Shown here in pieces: positions 12,450-19,794 of a stretch of 28,807 bases of DNA. The translations under genes and the position numbers were made by a program. The stretch spans positions 1-28,807 of the IMG/VR virus record IMGVR_UViG_3300022200_001239. One strand, written 5' to 3'. Origin of the DNA: a virus. Each line of letters opens with the position of its first letter. Position 1 is the stretch's first letter. The notes under the pieces were generated by a model. That model was not told where the DNA came from and ran no database searches. It saw only the letters and a program-made list of their open reading frames with translations.

Positions 12450-13070
12450 ATGAAAGTATTGGAATTATTTGCTGGTAGTCGTTCAATAGGCAAAGCCGCT
12501 GAAGAACTTGGGATGCAAGTATTCTCATCGGATTTAACTCCATTCGATGGAATTGAATATGCCGTAGATATTCGTGAATTTGACGTAAACAAATTACCAT
12601 TTGCGCCCGATGTTATTTGGGCATCACCCCCTTGCACTTCGTTTTCGGTGGCAAGTATTGGTAAAAATTGGAATAAGAATGGTAACTCAATAACACCAAA
12701 AACAGATGGAGCTATTATTGGTCAAGAGCTTGTTTTACGCACAATTGAGTTAATTGAGCAAATAAAACCGACATATTGGTTTATTGAAAATCCAAGAGGT
12801 ATGTTGAGGAAAATGCCATTTATGCAATCGCTTCCTATTCGGAATACGGTAACATATTGTCAATATGGCGATCAAAGAATGAAACCAACTGACATTTGGA
12901 CTAATTGCGAAAAATGGAAACCAATCCCAGCTTGTAAAAATGGTATGCCTTGCCATATATCAGCCCCACGAGGTAGCCGAACGGGAACACAAGGATTAAA
13001 CGGAAGCTATGAAAGAAGCAAGATTCCGCACGAATTATGTCTTGAAATTTTGAAATCAACACAAAAATGA
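12450..13070 (+). CDS. DNA cytosine-C5 methyltransferase-like protein, compact
   Basis: A 206-residue Rossmann-fold protein with methyltransferase signatures: motif I LELFAGSRSIG (4-14), an acidic residue after strand 2 (SSD28), DVIWASPPCTSFS (54-66) carrying the Pro-Cys pair (C62) of motif IV, and FIENP (111-115) as motif VI. It is far shorter than typical Dcm-type enzymes, and no clear target-recognition domain or motif IX-X is visible. It may modify phage DNA against restriction, or be a reduced relative. Its DNA looks more A/T-rich than the flanking genes, which suggests acquisition. Confidence 0.65.
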   Translation: MKVLELFAGSRSIGKAAEELGMQVFSSDLTPFDGIEYAVDIREFDVNKLPFAPDVIWASPPCTSFSVASIGKNWNKNGNSITPKTDGAIIGQELVLRTIELIEQIKPTYWFIENPRGMLRKMPFMQSLPIRNTVTYCQYGDQRMKPTDIWTNCEKWKPIPACKNGMPCHISAPRGSRTGTQGLNGSYERSKIPHELCLEILKSTQK

Positions 13071-13222
13071 GCTACGTTGTTATCTATGACAGATTCCTTG
13101 ATGATGCCACCTGGCTACTTAACGCTCGTAGGACATTTAAAGAAAAAAGAGATGCGCTGATCTTCGCAAGAGATTGCCAGAGTTCAGCCTATACCATTAA
13201 CGTCAAAATGTATGAGCTATGA
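13067..13222 (+). CDS. Small hypothetical protein, 51 residues
   Basis: A 51-residue ORF with ATGA junctions to both neighbours. It has a beta-like start (SYVVIYDRF), a helix (TFKEKRDALIFARDC) and a final strand (AYTINVKMYEL), suggesting a small folded alpha-beta domain. No known family. It lies between the methyltransferase-like gene and the DUF3820-like gene in the more A/T-rich patch. Confidence 0.5.
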   Translation: MSYVVIYDRFLDDATWLLNARRTFKEKRDALIFARDCQSSAYTINVKMYEL

Positions 13223-13482
13223 GTAAGAAAAACAAAATGTCAACCTATGGATCAAGAACCAGAATGAATCAAAATAGGTCTTCGTTCTTTCAAAACTTCA
13301 TAGCCCCACAACGTTTTGCAACCCCATTTAGATTGCTTGACCACATAATGCTTGTAGGAAAACACAAGGGAAAGAAACTAAACGATTTAGAAAAATCCTA
13401 TATCCAATGGATGCACGATAATATGGATATGGGTGGTACACATAGAGCAGTAATCAAAGAAGTATTAAAATCAAAGAAATGA
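13219..13482 (+). CDS. DUF3820-like small protein
   Basis: An 87-residue protein with a basic, Ser/Asn-rich N-terminus and a C-terminal part, VGKHKGKKLNDLEKSYIQWM (46-65), that fits the DUF3820 pattern (GKxKGKxL...Y..W). Proteins with this fold occur in exonuclease and phage contexts and may bind nucleic acid; no activity is established. It is coupled by ATGA on both sides. Confidence 0.55.
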   Translation: MSKKNKMSTYGSRTRMNQNRSSFFQNFIAPQRFATPFRLLDHIMLVGKHKGKKLNDLEKSYIQWMHDNMDMGGTHRAVIKEVLKSKK

Positions 13483-13631
13483 CTATTGAAACCTTTAAGT
13501 ACATAGGTAGCGTTCATCTGCTACCTCACCTATCCATCACCTACGACTCTCACCTCTGTGATGGATGCATCAGCATCGGATGGCTATGGTGGGGTATTAG
13601 CTTTGTAAGCAAGAACGAATTGGATTTATGA
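13479..13631 (+). CDS. Small hypothetical protein, 50 residues
   Basis: A 50-residue ORF with ATGA junctions to both neighbours. It contains a C-D-G-C pair (27-30) followed by a Trp-rich hydrophobic stretch (ISIGWLWWGISFV), perhaps a small beta domain or a membrane-associated segment. No family recognised. Confidence 0.5.
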   Translation: MTIETFKYIGSVHLLPHLSITYDSHLCDGCISIGWLWWGISFVSKNELDL

Positions 13632-13882
13632 AGAAGCATACCAAAGTATATTTGCAAGGGATGGGGTATGATACCACCGATTGGATACCTTGCGAGGTGT
13701 GCAACAAACAAGCGGTAGACATCCATCATATAGAAGCCAGAGGGATGGGAGGAAGTAACGAGCGAGATACGATTGAAAACCTAATGGCTCTATGTCGGGA
13801 TTGCCACGTCCGCTACGGAGATATAAAACACCACAAGGAGTGGTTGCAAGAAATCCATCAAAGAAAGTTATTTAAAAGATGA
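13628..13882 (+). CDS. HNH endonuclease
   Basis: An 84-residue HNH nuclease with a zinc-finger frame: C22-E-V-C25, the D-I-H33-H34-I motif, the conserved Asn in ENLMALC (N51), and C56-R-D-C59-H60. Stand-alone HNH proteins of this size beside terminase genes often assist DNA cleavage at packaging, and this one sits two genes before the small terminase. A restriction-like or homing role is less likely given the coupling. It overlaps the ParB-methyltransferase start (ATGA), whose ATG follows a GTTATTTAA motif. Confidence 0.8.
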   Translation: MKKHTKVYLQGMGYDTTDWIPCEVCNKQAVDIHHIEARGMGGSNERDTIENLMALCRDCHVRYGDIKHHKEWLQEIHQRKLFKR

Positions 13883-15351
13883 AAGTAGACATCAAAAAGG
13901 TTATACCTAACCCCAGCAACCCCCGCATCATCAAGGATGATAAATTCAAGAAGCTGGTAAACTCCATTAAGGAGTTCCCCCAGATGTTAGAACTGCGCCC
14001 TATTGTAGTGGATAGCAATATGGTAGTGCTGGGTGGTAATATGCGCCTCAAGGCTTGTCAAGCTGCTGGACTGCAAGAGGTGGATATCCTAATTGCCGAC
14101 CAACTAACGGAGGAACAGAAAGCCGAGTTTATCATCAAGGACAATGTAGGCTTCGGTGAATGGGATTGGGATCTCCTGGCAAATGAATGGGATGTGGAGG
14201 CGTTGACGGAATGGGGATTGGAATTGCCTTTTGACAATACGCCCGTATTGGAAGCAGAGGAGGATGACTACGAAATGCCGAGCGAGATACAAACCAATAT
14301 CGTACTTGGTGATTTAATAGAGATAGGCCAACACCGACTGCTCTGTGGGGATTCTACCGATAGCGACCAAGTTTCTCGGCTGATGAATGGGGAGAAGGCA
14401 GACGTTGCTCACAACGACCCACCATACGGAATGAAGAAGGAGAACGATGGCGTTCTGAATGACAACCTCAACTACGATGACTTGCTTGAGTTTAACAGGC
14501 AATGGATTCCGGTTCAGTTTATGAACCTAAAAGAGAACGGCTCTTGGTATTGTTGGGGAATTGATGAGCCTTTGATGGACATATATAGCAACATCTTAAA
14601 GCCATACGCAAAAGAAGGAAAGCTATCATTTAGAAACCTTCTAACGTGGGATAAGGGTAGCGGTCAAAGTCAGAACTCCGAAACAACACGAAGCTTCGCA
14701 ACGGCAGACGAAAAATGCCTGTTTGTTATGCTTGGTGTTCAGGGATTCAATAATAATAAAGACAACTATTTTGAAGGCTTTGAGGCGATTCGTGAATATC
14801 TACTGACTCAACGAAACAGGATGGGGTGGTCTTCTTCTGACATTGTTGAAATAACAGGCAAGACATCAGCCACGCACTATTTCAGCAAAAGTCAATGGCA
14901 TTTCCCCACCCGTGAGCATTACGATGCAATCCGAGCTGCTGCAAAAGGTTCAGCGTTTAATAAAGATTACGATGTGCTTAAAGCTGATTACGATGTGCTT
15001 AAAGCTGATTATTATAAAACACGTGCATACTTCAACAACACGCACGATAATATGAACAACGTGTGGCACTTCCCACGTCATAGGAGGGATGGAAGTGAAG
15101 GCGGTCACGCAACACCAAAGCCAATCCCACTTTGTGAGCGAGTCATAAAAAGTAGCTGCCCTGATGGTGGCCTTGTGATGGATTCGTTTCTCGGTTCGGG
15201 TTCTACAATGGTAGCCGCCCATCAACTTAACCGCAAGTGTTATGGTATGGAACTTGACCCCAAGTACTGCCAAGTGATTGTAGACCGAATGCAGAAACTT
15301 GACTCAACGCTTGAAATCAAAATAAACGGTAAGCCGTATGGACAAAACTGA
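13879..15351 (+). CDS. ParB-like domain fused to an adenine/cytosine-N4 DNA methyltransferase
   Basis: A 490-residue fusion. Residues about 1-90 form a ParB/Srx-like domain (VIPNPSNPR, RPIVVDSNMVVLGGNMRLKACQ). From 140 it is an amino-methyltransferase: motif IV D-P-P-Y (180-183) comes first and the SAM-binding F-L-G-S-G-S-T (437-443), with ELDPKYC, comes near the end, the beta-class order. The region between holds target recognition, with two tandem D-Y-D-V-L-K-A heptapeptides (about 363-376) encoded by a 21-base direct repeat. It likely methylates phage DNA against restriction; the ParB part may bind nucleotide or DNA. It overlaps the small terminase start by 14 bases. Confidence 0.8.
   Translation: MKVDIKKVIPNPSNPRIIKDDKFKKLVNSIKEFPQMLELRPIVVDSNMVVLGGNMRLKACQAAGLQEVDILIADQLTEEQKAEFIIKDNVGFGEWDWDLLANEWDVEALTEWGLELPFDNTPVLEAEEDDYEMPSEIQTNIVLGDLIEIGQHRLLCGDSTDSDQVSRLMNGEKADVAHNDPPYGMKKENDGVLNDNLNYDDLLEFNRQWIPVQFMNLKENGSWYCWGIDEPLMDIYSNILKPYAKEGKLSFRNLLTWDKGSGQSQNSETTRSFATADEKCLFVMLGVQGFNNNKDNYFEGFEAIREYLLTQRNRMGWSSSDIVEITGKTSATHYFSKSQWHFPTREHYDAIRAAAKGSAFNKDYDVLKADYDVLKADYYKTRAYFNNTHDNMNNVWHFPRHRRDGSEGGHATPKPIPLCERVIKSSCPDGGLVMDSFLGSGSTMVAAHQLNRKCYGMELDPKYCQVIVDRMQKLDSTLEIKINGKPYGQN
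14965..15006 (+). repeat. 21-base tandem repeat within the methyltransferase gene
   Basis: Two exact copies of a 21-base unit beginning GATTACGATG (14965-14985 and 14986-15006) are followed by a partial third start. They keep the frame and encode two identical heptapeptides. The repeat lies about 330 bases before the small terminase gene. Confidence 0.9.
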
Positions 15352-15685
15352 ACAACATAAAAAGGCAATGCTTGATGCTCTGGAGAAATCTTTGGGTGTT
15401 GTAACTGCCGCTTGTAAGGCGGTAGGCATTGGGCGTACTACGCACTACCTATGGATGCAAGAGGATGCGGAATACAAAAAGGCCGTAGAGGACTTAAACG
15501 ATGTCGCTATTGACTTTGCAGAAAGCCAACTGCATAAGCAAATTAAAGACGGGAATTCCACCGCCACCATCTTCTACCTAAAGACAAAGGGTAAGAAACG
15601 AGGCTATGTAGAACGCCAAGAGATAGAGGCAACGGGAGGTAAGATGTTCCAAATAGAGATTCTTGGCGAAGATTCAAACCAATAA
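15338..15685 (+). CDS. terS: Terminase small subunit
   Basis: A 115-residue protein with the usual small-terminase layout: an N-terminal helix-turn-helix (residues about 8-38, LEKSLGVVTAACKAVGIG then TTHYLWM), a helical oligomerisation region (DVAIDFAESQLHKQIKDG, about 55-72), and TATIFYLKTKGKKRGY near the C-terminus, a segment common in this family. It recognises phage DNA for packaging and hands it to the large subunit. It overlaps both neighbours. Confidence 0.8.
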   Translation: MDKTEQHKKAMLDALEKSLGVVTAACKAVGIGRTTHYLWMQEDAEYKKAVEDLNDVAIDFAESQLHKQIKDGNSTATIFYLKTKGKKRGYVERQEIEATGGKMFQIEILGEDSNQ

Positions 15686-16817
15686 GGTATTCGGACACCT
15701 ACTACGCTCGGATAAAAAAATCATCGTAGAGCAAGGTGGTACTCGTAGTGGTAAGACCTACAATATCTTGCTATGGATCATTTTTAAGTATACCGAGCAA
15801 GAGACGAACAAAACAATAACCATCTGCCGTAAGTCCTTCCCTTCCCTCCGAGCATCTGTAATGAGGGATTTCTTTGATATACTACGAACCCACGACCTTT
15901 ACATAGAGGAACACCATAACAAGTCCAACCACGAATACTACCTCAACGGAAACCTAATTGAATTCATATCCCTTGACCAGCCACAAAAAATAAGGGGAAG
16001 AAAACGAGATCTTCTGTATATTAACGAGGCTAACGAGCTTTTTTACGAGGATTGGCAACAACTTATATTCCGTACAGAGGGGCGCATCATCCTTGACTAC
16101 AACCCTTCGGATTCCTTTCATTGGATTTACGATAGGGTAATTCCCCGTGATGACTGCGACTTTTTCCAGACCACCTACAAGGACAATAAGTTCCTTGATC
16201 AAAGTATCAAGGATGAGATTGAACGCCTCAAGGATACCGATGAGGACTATTGGCGTATCTATGGCTTGGGTGAGCGCGGTATGTCCCGTGCCACCATCTT
16301 CCAATTCCAAATAGCGGATGCCCCAAAGGGCAACCTCGTATCGATGGGGCTTGACTTCGGATTCACCAACGACCCCACCTCTTTGGTCAAGGTGTTCAAG
16401 GATGGTGATGACCTATACATCCAGGAGCTACTCTATCACACCAACCTCACCAACCAAGACATCAGCGACAAGTTCCACCAACTTGGCCTTACTCGCTATG
16501 ATGAGATCTGGGCGGATAGCGCAGAGCCAAAGAGCATTGAGGAACTGCATAGGATGGGGTGGAACATCAAGCCCACCGCAAAGGGGGCTGACTCCGTAAT
16601 GGCTGGGATAGACATCCTCAAACGCCACCGTATTCACGTTGTAAAGGACTCACTCAACGCCATCAAGGAATTCCAGAACTACAAATGGCAAGAGGATAAA
16701 AACGGCAACCTCCTCAATCGTCCTATCGATGCGTTCAACCACGCTATCGATGCAACGAGGTATGCTACCTTTAACAGGCTATCCCGACCCAACTACGGGC
16801 GGTATGCCATACGCTAA
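15663..16817 (+). CDS. terL: Terminase large subunit (packaging ATPase/nuclease)
   Basis: A 384-residue motor that pumps DNA into the procapsid and cuts it. Walker A is GGTRSGKT (25-32); Walker B is DLLYINEANE (116-125) with Asn before the catalytic Glu122, a variation seen in this group. The nuclease acidic residues are visible in GLDFGF, IWADSAEP and FNHAIDATRY. The length is somewhat short but complete. The start is TTG 15663, overlapping the small subunit by 23 bases; no ATG precedes Walker A, so TTG or another non-ATG codon must be used. Confidence 0.9.
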   Translation: MAKIQTNKVFGHLLRSDKKIIVEQGGTRSGKTYNILLWIIFKYTEQETNKTITICRKSFPSLRASVMRDFFDILRTHDLYIEEHHNKSNHEYYLNGNLIEFISLDQPQKIRGRKRDLLYINEANELFYEDWQQLIFRTEGRIILDYNPSDSFHWIYDRVIPRDDCDFFQTTYKDNKFLDQSIKDEIERLKDTDEDYWRIYGLGERGMSRATIFQFQIADAPKGNLVSMGLDFGFTNDPTSLVKVFKDGDDLYIQELLYHTNLTNQDISDKFHQLGLTRYDEIWADSAEPKSIEELHRMGWNIKPTAKGADSVMAGIDILKRHRIHVVKDSLNAIKEFQNYKWQEDKNGNLLNRPIDAFNHAIDATRYATFNRLSRPNYGRYAIR

Positions 16818-16840
16818 CCCAAAAAAGTTATTTAAGTAGG

Positions 16841-17530
16841 ATGAACATCATAGTACCCAACCGCCTTGATGAGCTAACGCTTGGTCAGTATCAACGCTTC
16901 CAGAAGCTGGAAGGCGATGAGGACTTCTTGGGGCGCAAGATGGTTGAGATTTTCTGCGACATCAAAATGGATGTCATCAAGAAAATGAAAATGGCTTCCA
17001 TCACGAAAATCAACGAAGCCCTTCTCAAGGCGTTCTCCACCCGACCAGAATTTAAGATGCGATTCAAAATGGACGGAGTGGAATATGGATTCATCCCCAA
17101 CCTTGAGGAGATAACATTCGGAGAGCTACACGATATTGAAACCACCATCAGCGATTGGCAGAAGATGAATGAAACGATGGCGGTTCTATACCGCCCTATC
17201 GTGCAAAAGATGGGCAAGAGGTATCGCATCAAGGACTACGATGCGGATGCTCTACAAGCCGAGCTAATGCGTAAGATGCCATTGGACATAGTGATGGGTG
17301 CGGTTGTTTTTTTTTGCGCTTTAGGGATGGATTTATCAAAAACTTTCCTGACATATTTGGAGAAGGAGATACAGAGCAACTCACAAGCGAATCGCAATTC
17401 TCCCACCGTTGGGGCTGGTTTCCCTTATTCTATACACTTGCTCAAGGCGATGCTACCCGATTTGATGATGTATCCAGGCTTAACGCAGCCTTCGCCCTCA
17501 CCTACCTCACCTTCGAAAAAGACAAAATAG
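16841..17530 (+). CDS. Tail assembly chaperone, unshifted product
   Basis: A 229-residue protein, the zero-frame product of a gene that seems to be read in two frames. The conserved-looking part (residues about 1-155: PNRLDELTLGQYQRFQ, then PNLEEITFGELHDIE) leads to a T9 run at 17307-17315. The remaining zero-frame tail ends Ser/Pro/Lys-rich, as expected of non-conserved read-through. Tail chaperones coat the tape measure during tail assembly. Its ATG follows a GTTATTTAAGTAGG motif without a gap. The role is inferred from the frameshift pattern and the tail context. Confidence 0.65.
   Translation: MNIIVPNRLDELTLGQYQRFQKLEGDEDFLGRKMVEIFCDIKMDVIKKMKMASITKINEALLKAFSTRPEFKMRFKMDGVEYGFIPNLEEITFGELHDIETTISDWQKMNETMAVLYRPIVQKMGKRYRIKDYDADALQAELMRKMPLDIVMGAVVFFCALGMDLSKTFLTYLEKEIQSNSQANRNSPTVGAGFPYSIHLLKAMLPDLMMYPGLTQPSPSPTSPSKKTK
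17307..17315 (+). promoter_or_regulatory. Probable -1 ribosomal frameshift site (T-run)
   Basis: Nine T in a row are read in zero frame as GTT-TTT-TTT-TGC, containing the heptamer T-TTT-TTT. On a -1 slip both tRNAs re-pair perfectly. The -1 frame is then open to 17571. I see no obvious stimulatory hairpin. Transcriptional slippage at T9 could have the same effect. Confidence 0.65.
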
Positions 17531-17571
17531 AAACCGAAAACAAGATTCTAAAAAATAGCATAAGACGATGA
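17314..17571 (+). CDS. C-terminal part of the frameshifted tail chaperone (-1 frame)
   Basis: An 85-codon -1 frame that has no ATG and begins at the slippery run. It encodes a protein-like sequence with WGWFPLFYTLAQGDATRFDD and LTYLTFEKDKIE, segments I associate with tail chaperone extensions in Bacteroidota phages. With a slip at 17308-17314 the fusion would be about 243 residues. Its stop forms an ATGA junction with the next gene, placing it in the normal coupled gene chain, which the zero-frame stop at 17530 does not. This is the strongest evidence that it is translated. Confidence 0.65.
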   Translation: MRFRDGFIKNFPDIFGEGDTEQLTSESQFSHRWGWFPLFYTLAQGDATRFDDVSRLNAAFALTYLTFEKDKIETENKILKNSIRR

Positions 17572-18035
17572 GAAATTTCTATCTGGTATTGGAGAAGATT
17601 AAAGAGGTGCTTGAGGCACACTCCCAAGTCAACGTAGTCACCTACGGGGATATTTTTGACGTAGACCTCAACAAGCAAAGCATCTTCCCCCTCTCCCACA
17701 TAATGGTCAACTCTGCCACCATTGCGGGGCAGGTGATCCGCTTCAACATATCGGTGGTTGCTTTGGATGTGGTAGATGAAACCAAAGAGGATGTAAGAGA
17801 CCAACAAGAGCCGTTCTACGGCACGAACAACCTACAAGACATACTCAACACCCAACTTGCAGTTTGCAACGCGGTAGTGAAGGCTTTGGAAAAAGGGAAT
17901 CTACACTTCGACAAGTATCAGTTGGAAGGCACTCCCCAATGCCTACCCTTCCAAGATCGCTTTGAAAACCTCTTGGCGGGATGGAACTGCACCTTTGATG
18001 TGGTTACTGCCAACACCGAAATTTCTACTTGCTGA
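17568..18035 (+). CDS. Putative tail completion / tail terminator protein
   Basis: A 155-residue protein after the tail chaperone gene. A helical start (LVLEKIKEVLEAH) is followed by strands (VNVVTYGDIF, VIRFNISVVALD) and a helical middle (LAVCNAVVKALEKG), a pattern that fits the small alpha-beta proteins that cap tails or close the neck. No catalytic motif. The neighbour on the 3' side is a gp10-like neck protein, which supports a neck or tail-end role. The assignment rests on position and fold impression. Confidence 0.5.
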   Translation: MRNFYLVLEKIKEVLEAHSQVNVVTYGDIFDVDLNKQSIFPLSHIMVNSATIAGQVIRFNISVVALDVVDETKEDVRDQQEPFYGTNNLQDILNTQLAVCNAVVKALEKGNLHFDKYQLEGTPQCLPFQDRFENLLAGWNCTFDVVTANTEISTC

Positions 18036-18583
18036 TGATTTGGGAGAATACAAACGCCTACCTTGAGGCTTTCGCTCAAAGGGTATTGCAACAAGCGCAG
18101 TTAGAGCTTGGGGCATATCGTACCGTTGACGGCAAGAAGCGAAGAACCGACTCATCTGGAAGATTGAGGGAATCCCTTCCCGGCTCGTATAGCCTAAAGA
18201 CGATGGAGAACTCAATCGGGCTAAAGTTCTTTGAGAACAACGATGCTTGGAACACATACGGAAAATATGTAGACCAAGGGAGGAAGCCCGGCAAGGGCGT
18301 ACCCCCCGATGCCTTGAAGGCGTGGATACGCCAGAAGCCTATCAAGTTAAGGGATTTAAAAACGGGCAAGTTTGTCAAGGCAACAGATGCAAAGGTTGAC
18401 TCATTGGCATTTCTCATCAACCGCAAGATCAAACAAAAAGGCATTGCCCCCACCTACTTTTTCCAAACGCCATTCCGGATAGCCTTTGAGCAACTCCCAA
18501 GACAAATCCTTGAGCCATTTGAATTGGATGCCGTTGACTTTTTACGATACACTTTAGACAACTCTATTAAAGAAATCAAATGA
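18035..18583 (+). CDS. HK97 gp10-like neck/tail protein
   Basis: A 182-residue protein from ATG 18035 (TGATG overlap; an in-frame TTG two codons upstream is less likely). A basic region (GKKRRTDSSGRLRESL) is followed by TYGKYVDQGRKPGKGVPPDALKAWI, the Y-G-x-Y-V-x-x-G...P...L..WI arrangement typical of the HK97 gp10 neck family. C-terminal helices (about 120-170) complete it. It likely joins head and tail. ATGA junction to the next gene. Confidence 0.6.
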   Translation: MIWENTNAYLEAFAQRVLQQAQLELGAYRTVDGKKRRTDSSGRLRESLPGSYSLKTMENSIGLKFFENNDAWNTYGKYVDQGRKPGKGVPPDALKAWIRQKPIKLRDLKTGKFVKATDAKVDSLAFLINRKIKQKGIAPTYFFQTPFRIAFEQLPRQILEPFELDAVDFLRYTLDNSIKEIK

Positions 18584-19794
18584 GTACCCCCTCTATTAGC
18601 CGACCCACCTCTTTGAAGATGGCACGAAGCCCGATATTCTTCACGGGAAAGAATGATGCCCTTACAAATGATTCGCTTGACTCGATGACTCTTGACGTGA
18701 AAATTTGGAACGGAACTACCGTTCCTTCAAGCGCAAACTACTCGTTGAGCAAAAGCTACTCCATTAATGAGGTGATTAACTTCGAGATTGCTGACCTTAT
18801 TCGGGGTGAGTTCCTTCACGACTTTGGCATTTACGATGCTATCTTTTTTGAGCAAAGCCCAATAGGGGAAGCCCTATGGGTGAATGGTACGGGATCTTGG
18901 ACATACTCCGACAATGGTACTGCCCCAACTACCGCCCCCTGGGAAACGGGAACAACCAATAAATTCCTCTCAACGCAAGGCTGGGCAGATAAAATGAACC
19001 CCACCAACCCTGCAATTACGGCTGCGATTCTTGCCGTAGGCCGAGACCGACAAGTGCTATCTTCAAACTATGAAAGCCTTGCTATCTACAATAGCGTGGC
19101 TAATGACTTGGGGTCTATTGAGATTGTATGGAACAACGGAGATTCGGATACCTTATACGATACGGACGGAACGTCATATCTTCCTCCAAGTTCTGGAAGC
19201 GGAGATACGCAAGACCTTGTAATCTATGCAGGGGTAGGTGCTGCGAATCTTGAAAACAACGCAGGACTCGATAGCCTCATCAAGCCAAGTTCACATAGCG
19301 ATGGGGATTGGTACGATGTAGTTTTGAAGGACACGGGAGGTACGGAGATTGAGCGAGTGAGATATTATCTGGTATGCGAACCCAAGTACACGCCTTACCA
19401 AGTAGCCTTTGTGAACCGTTATGGGGTTGCCGACTTCATCACTTTCTTTAAGGTAAGTACCGAGCAAGGAAATTTCACGGCTGACCAATACAGACGTAGC
19501 ATCTACCAAGACGGGTTCACCGCGCCCTCTTTGCAAGAGGCGCAATATCAATCCTTCAACGTCAATAGCAAGAACACCATCACGATGAATACGGGATGGG
19601 TAGATGAGGACTATGCCGATGTGATAGAGGACATTCTTATGAGTGAAACAACGGCTATCTTGATTGACGGAAGCTGGGTTGCAGCACAACCCCAACGTGG
19701 TAGCATCGACTACCAAAAAGCAGTCAACCAAAAGGTCATCAACTACACCCTAACCTTTGACATTGCGTTTAACGAGAGAAGCCTCATCCGATGA
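18580..19794 (+). CDS. Tail structural protein, 404 residues
   Basis: A 404-residue beta-rich protein without signal or membrane segments. The N-terminus has strand-turn-strand segments (ARSPIFFTGKN, LDVKIWNG), a Ser/Gly/Asp-rich middle (about 185-215), and a later AFVNRYGVADFITFFKVS segment typical of tail proteins in Bacteroidota phages as far as I recall. Position between the neck protein and another large tail protein suggests a baseplate or tail-tip component. ATGA junctions on both sides. Confidence 0.5.
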   Translation: MSTPSISRPTSLKMARSPIFFTGKNDALTNDSLDSMTLDVKIWNGTTVPSSANYSLSKSYSINEVINFEIADLIRGEFLHDFGIYDAIFFEQSPIGEALWVNGTGSWTYSDNGTAPTTAPWETGTTNKFLSTQGWADKMNPTNPAITAAILAVGRDRQVLSSNYESLAIYNSVANDLGSIEIVWNNGDSDTLYDTDGTSYLPPSSGSGDTQDLVIYAGVGAANLENNAGLDSLIKPSSHSDGDWYDVVLKDTGGTEIERVRYYLVCEPKYTPYQVAFVNRYGVADFITFFKVSTEQGNFTADQYRRSIYQDGFTAPSLQEAQYQSFNVNSKNTITMNTGWVDEDYADVIEDILMSETTAILIDGSWVAAQPQRGSIDYQKAVNQKVINYTLTFDIAFNERSLIR

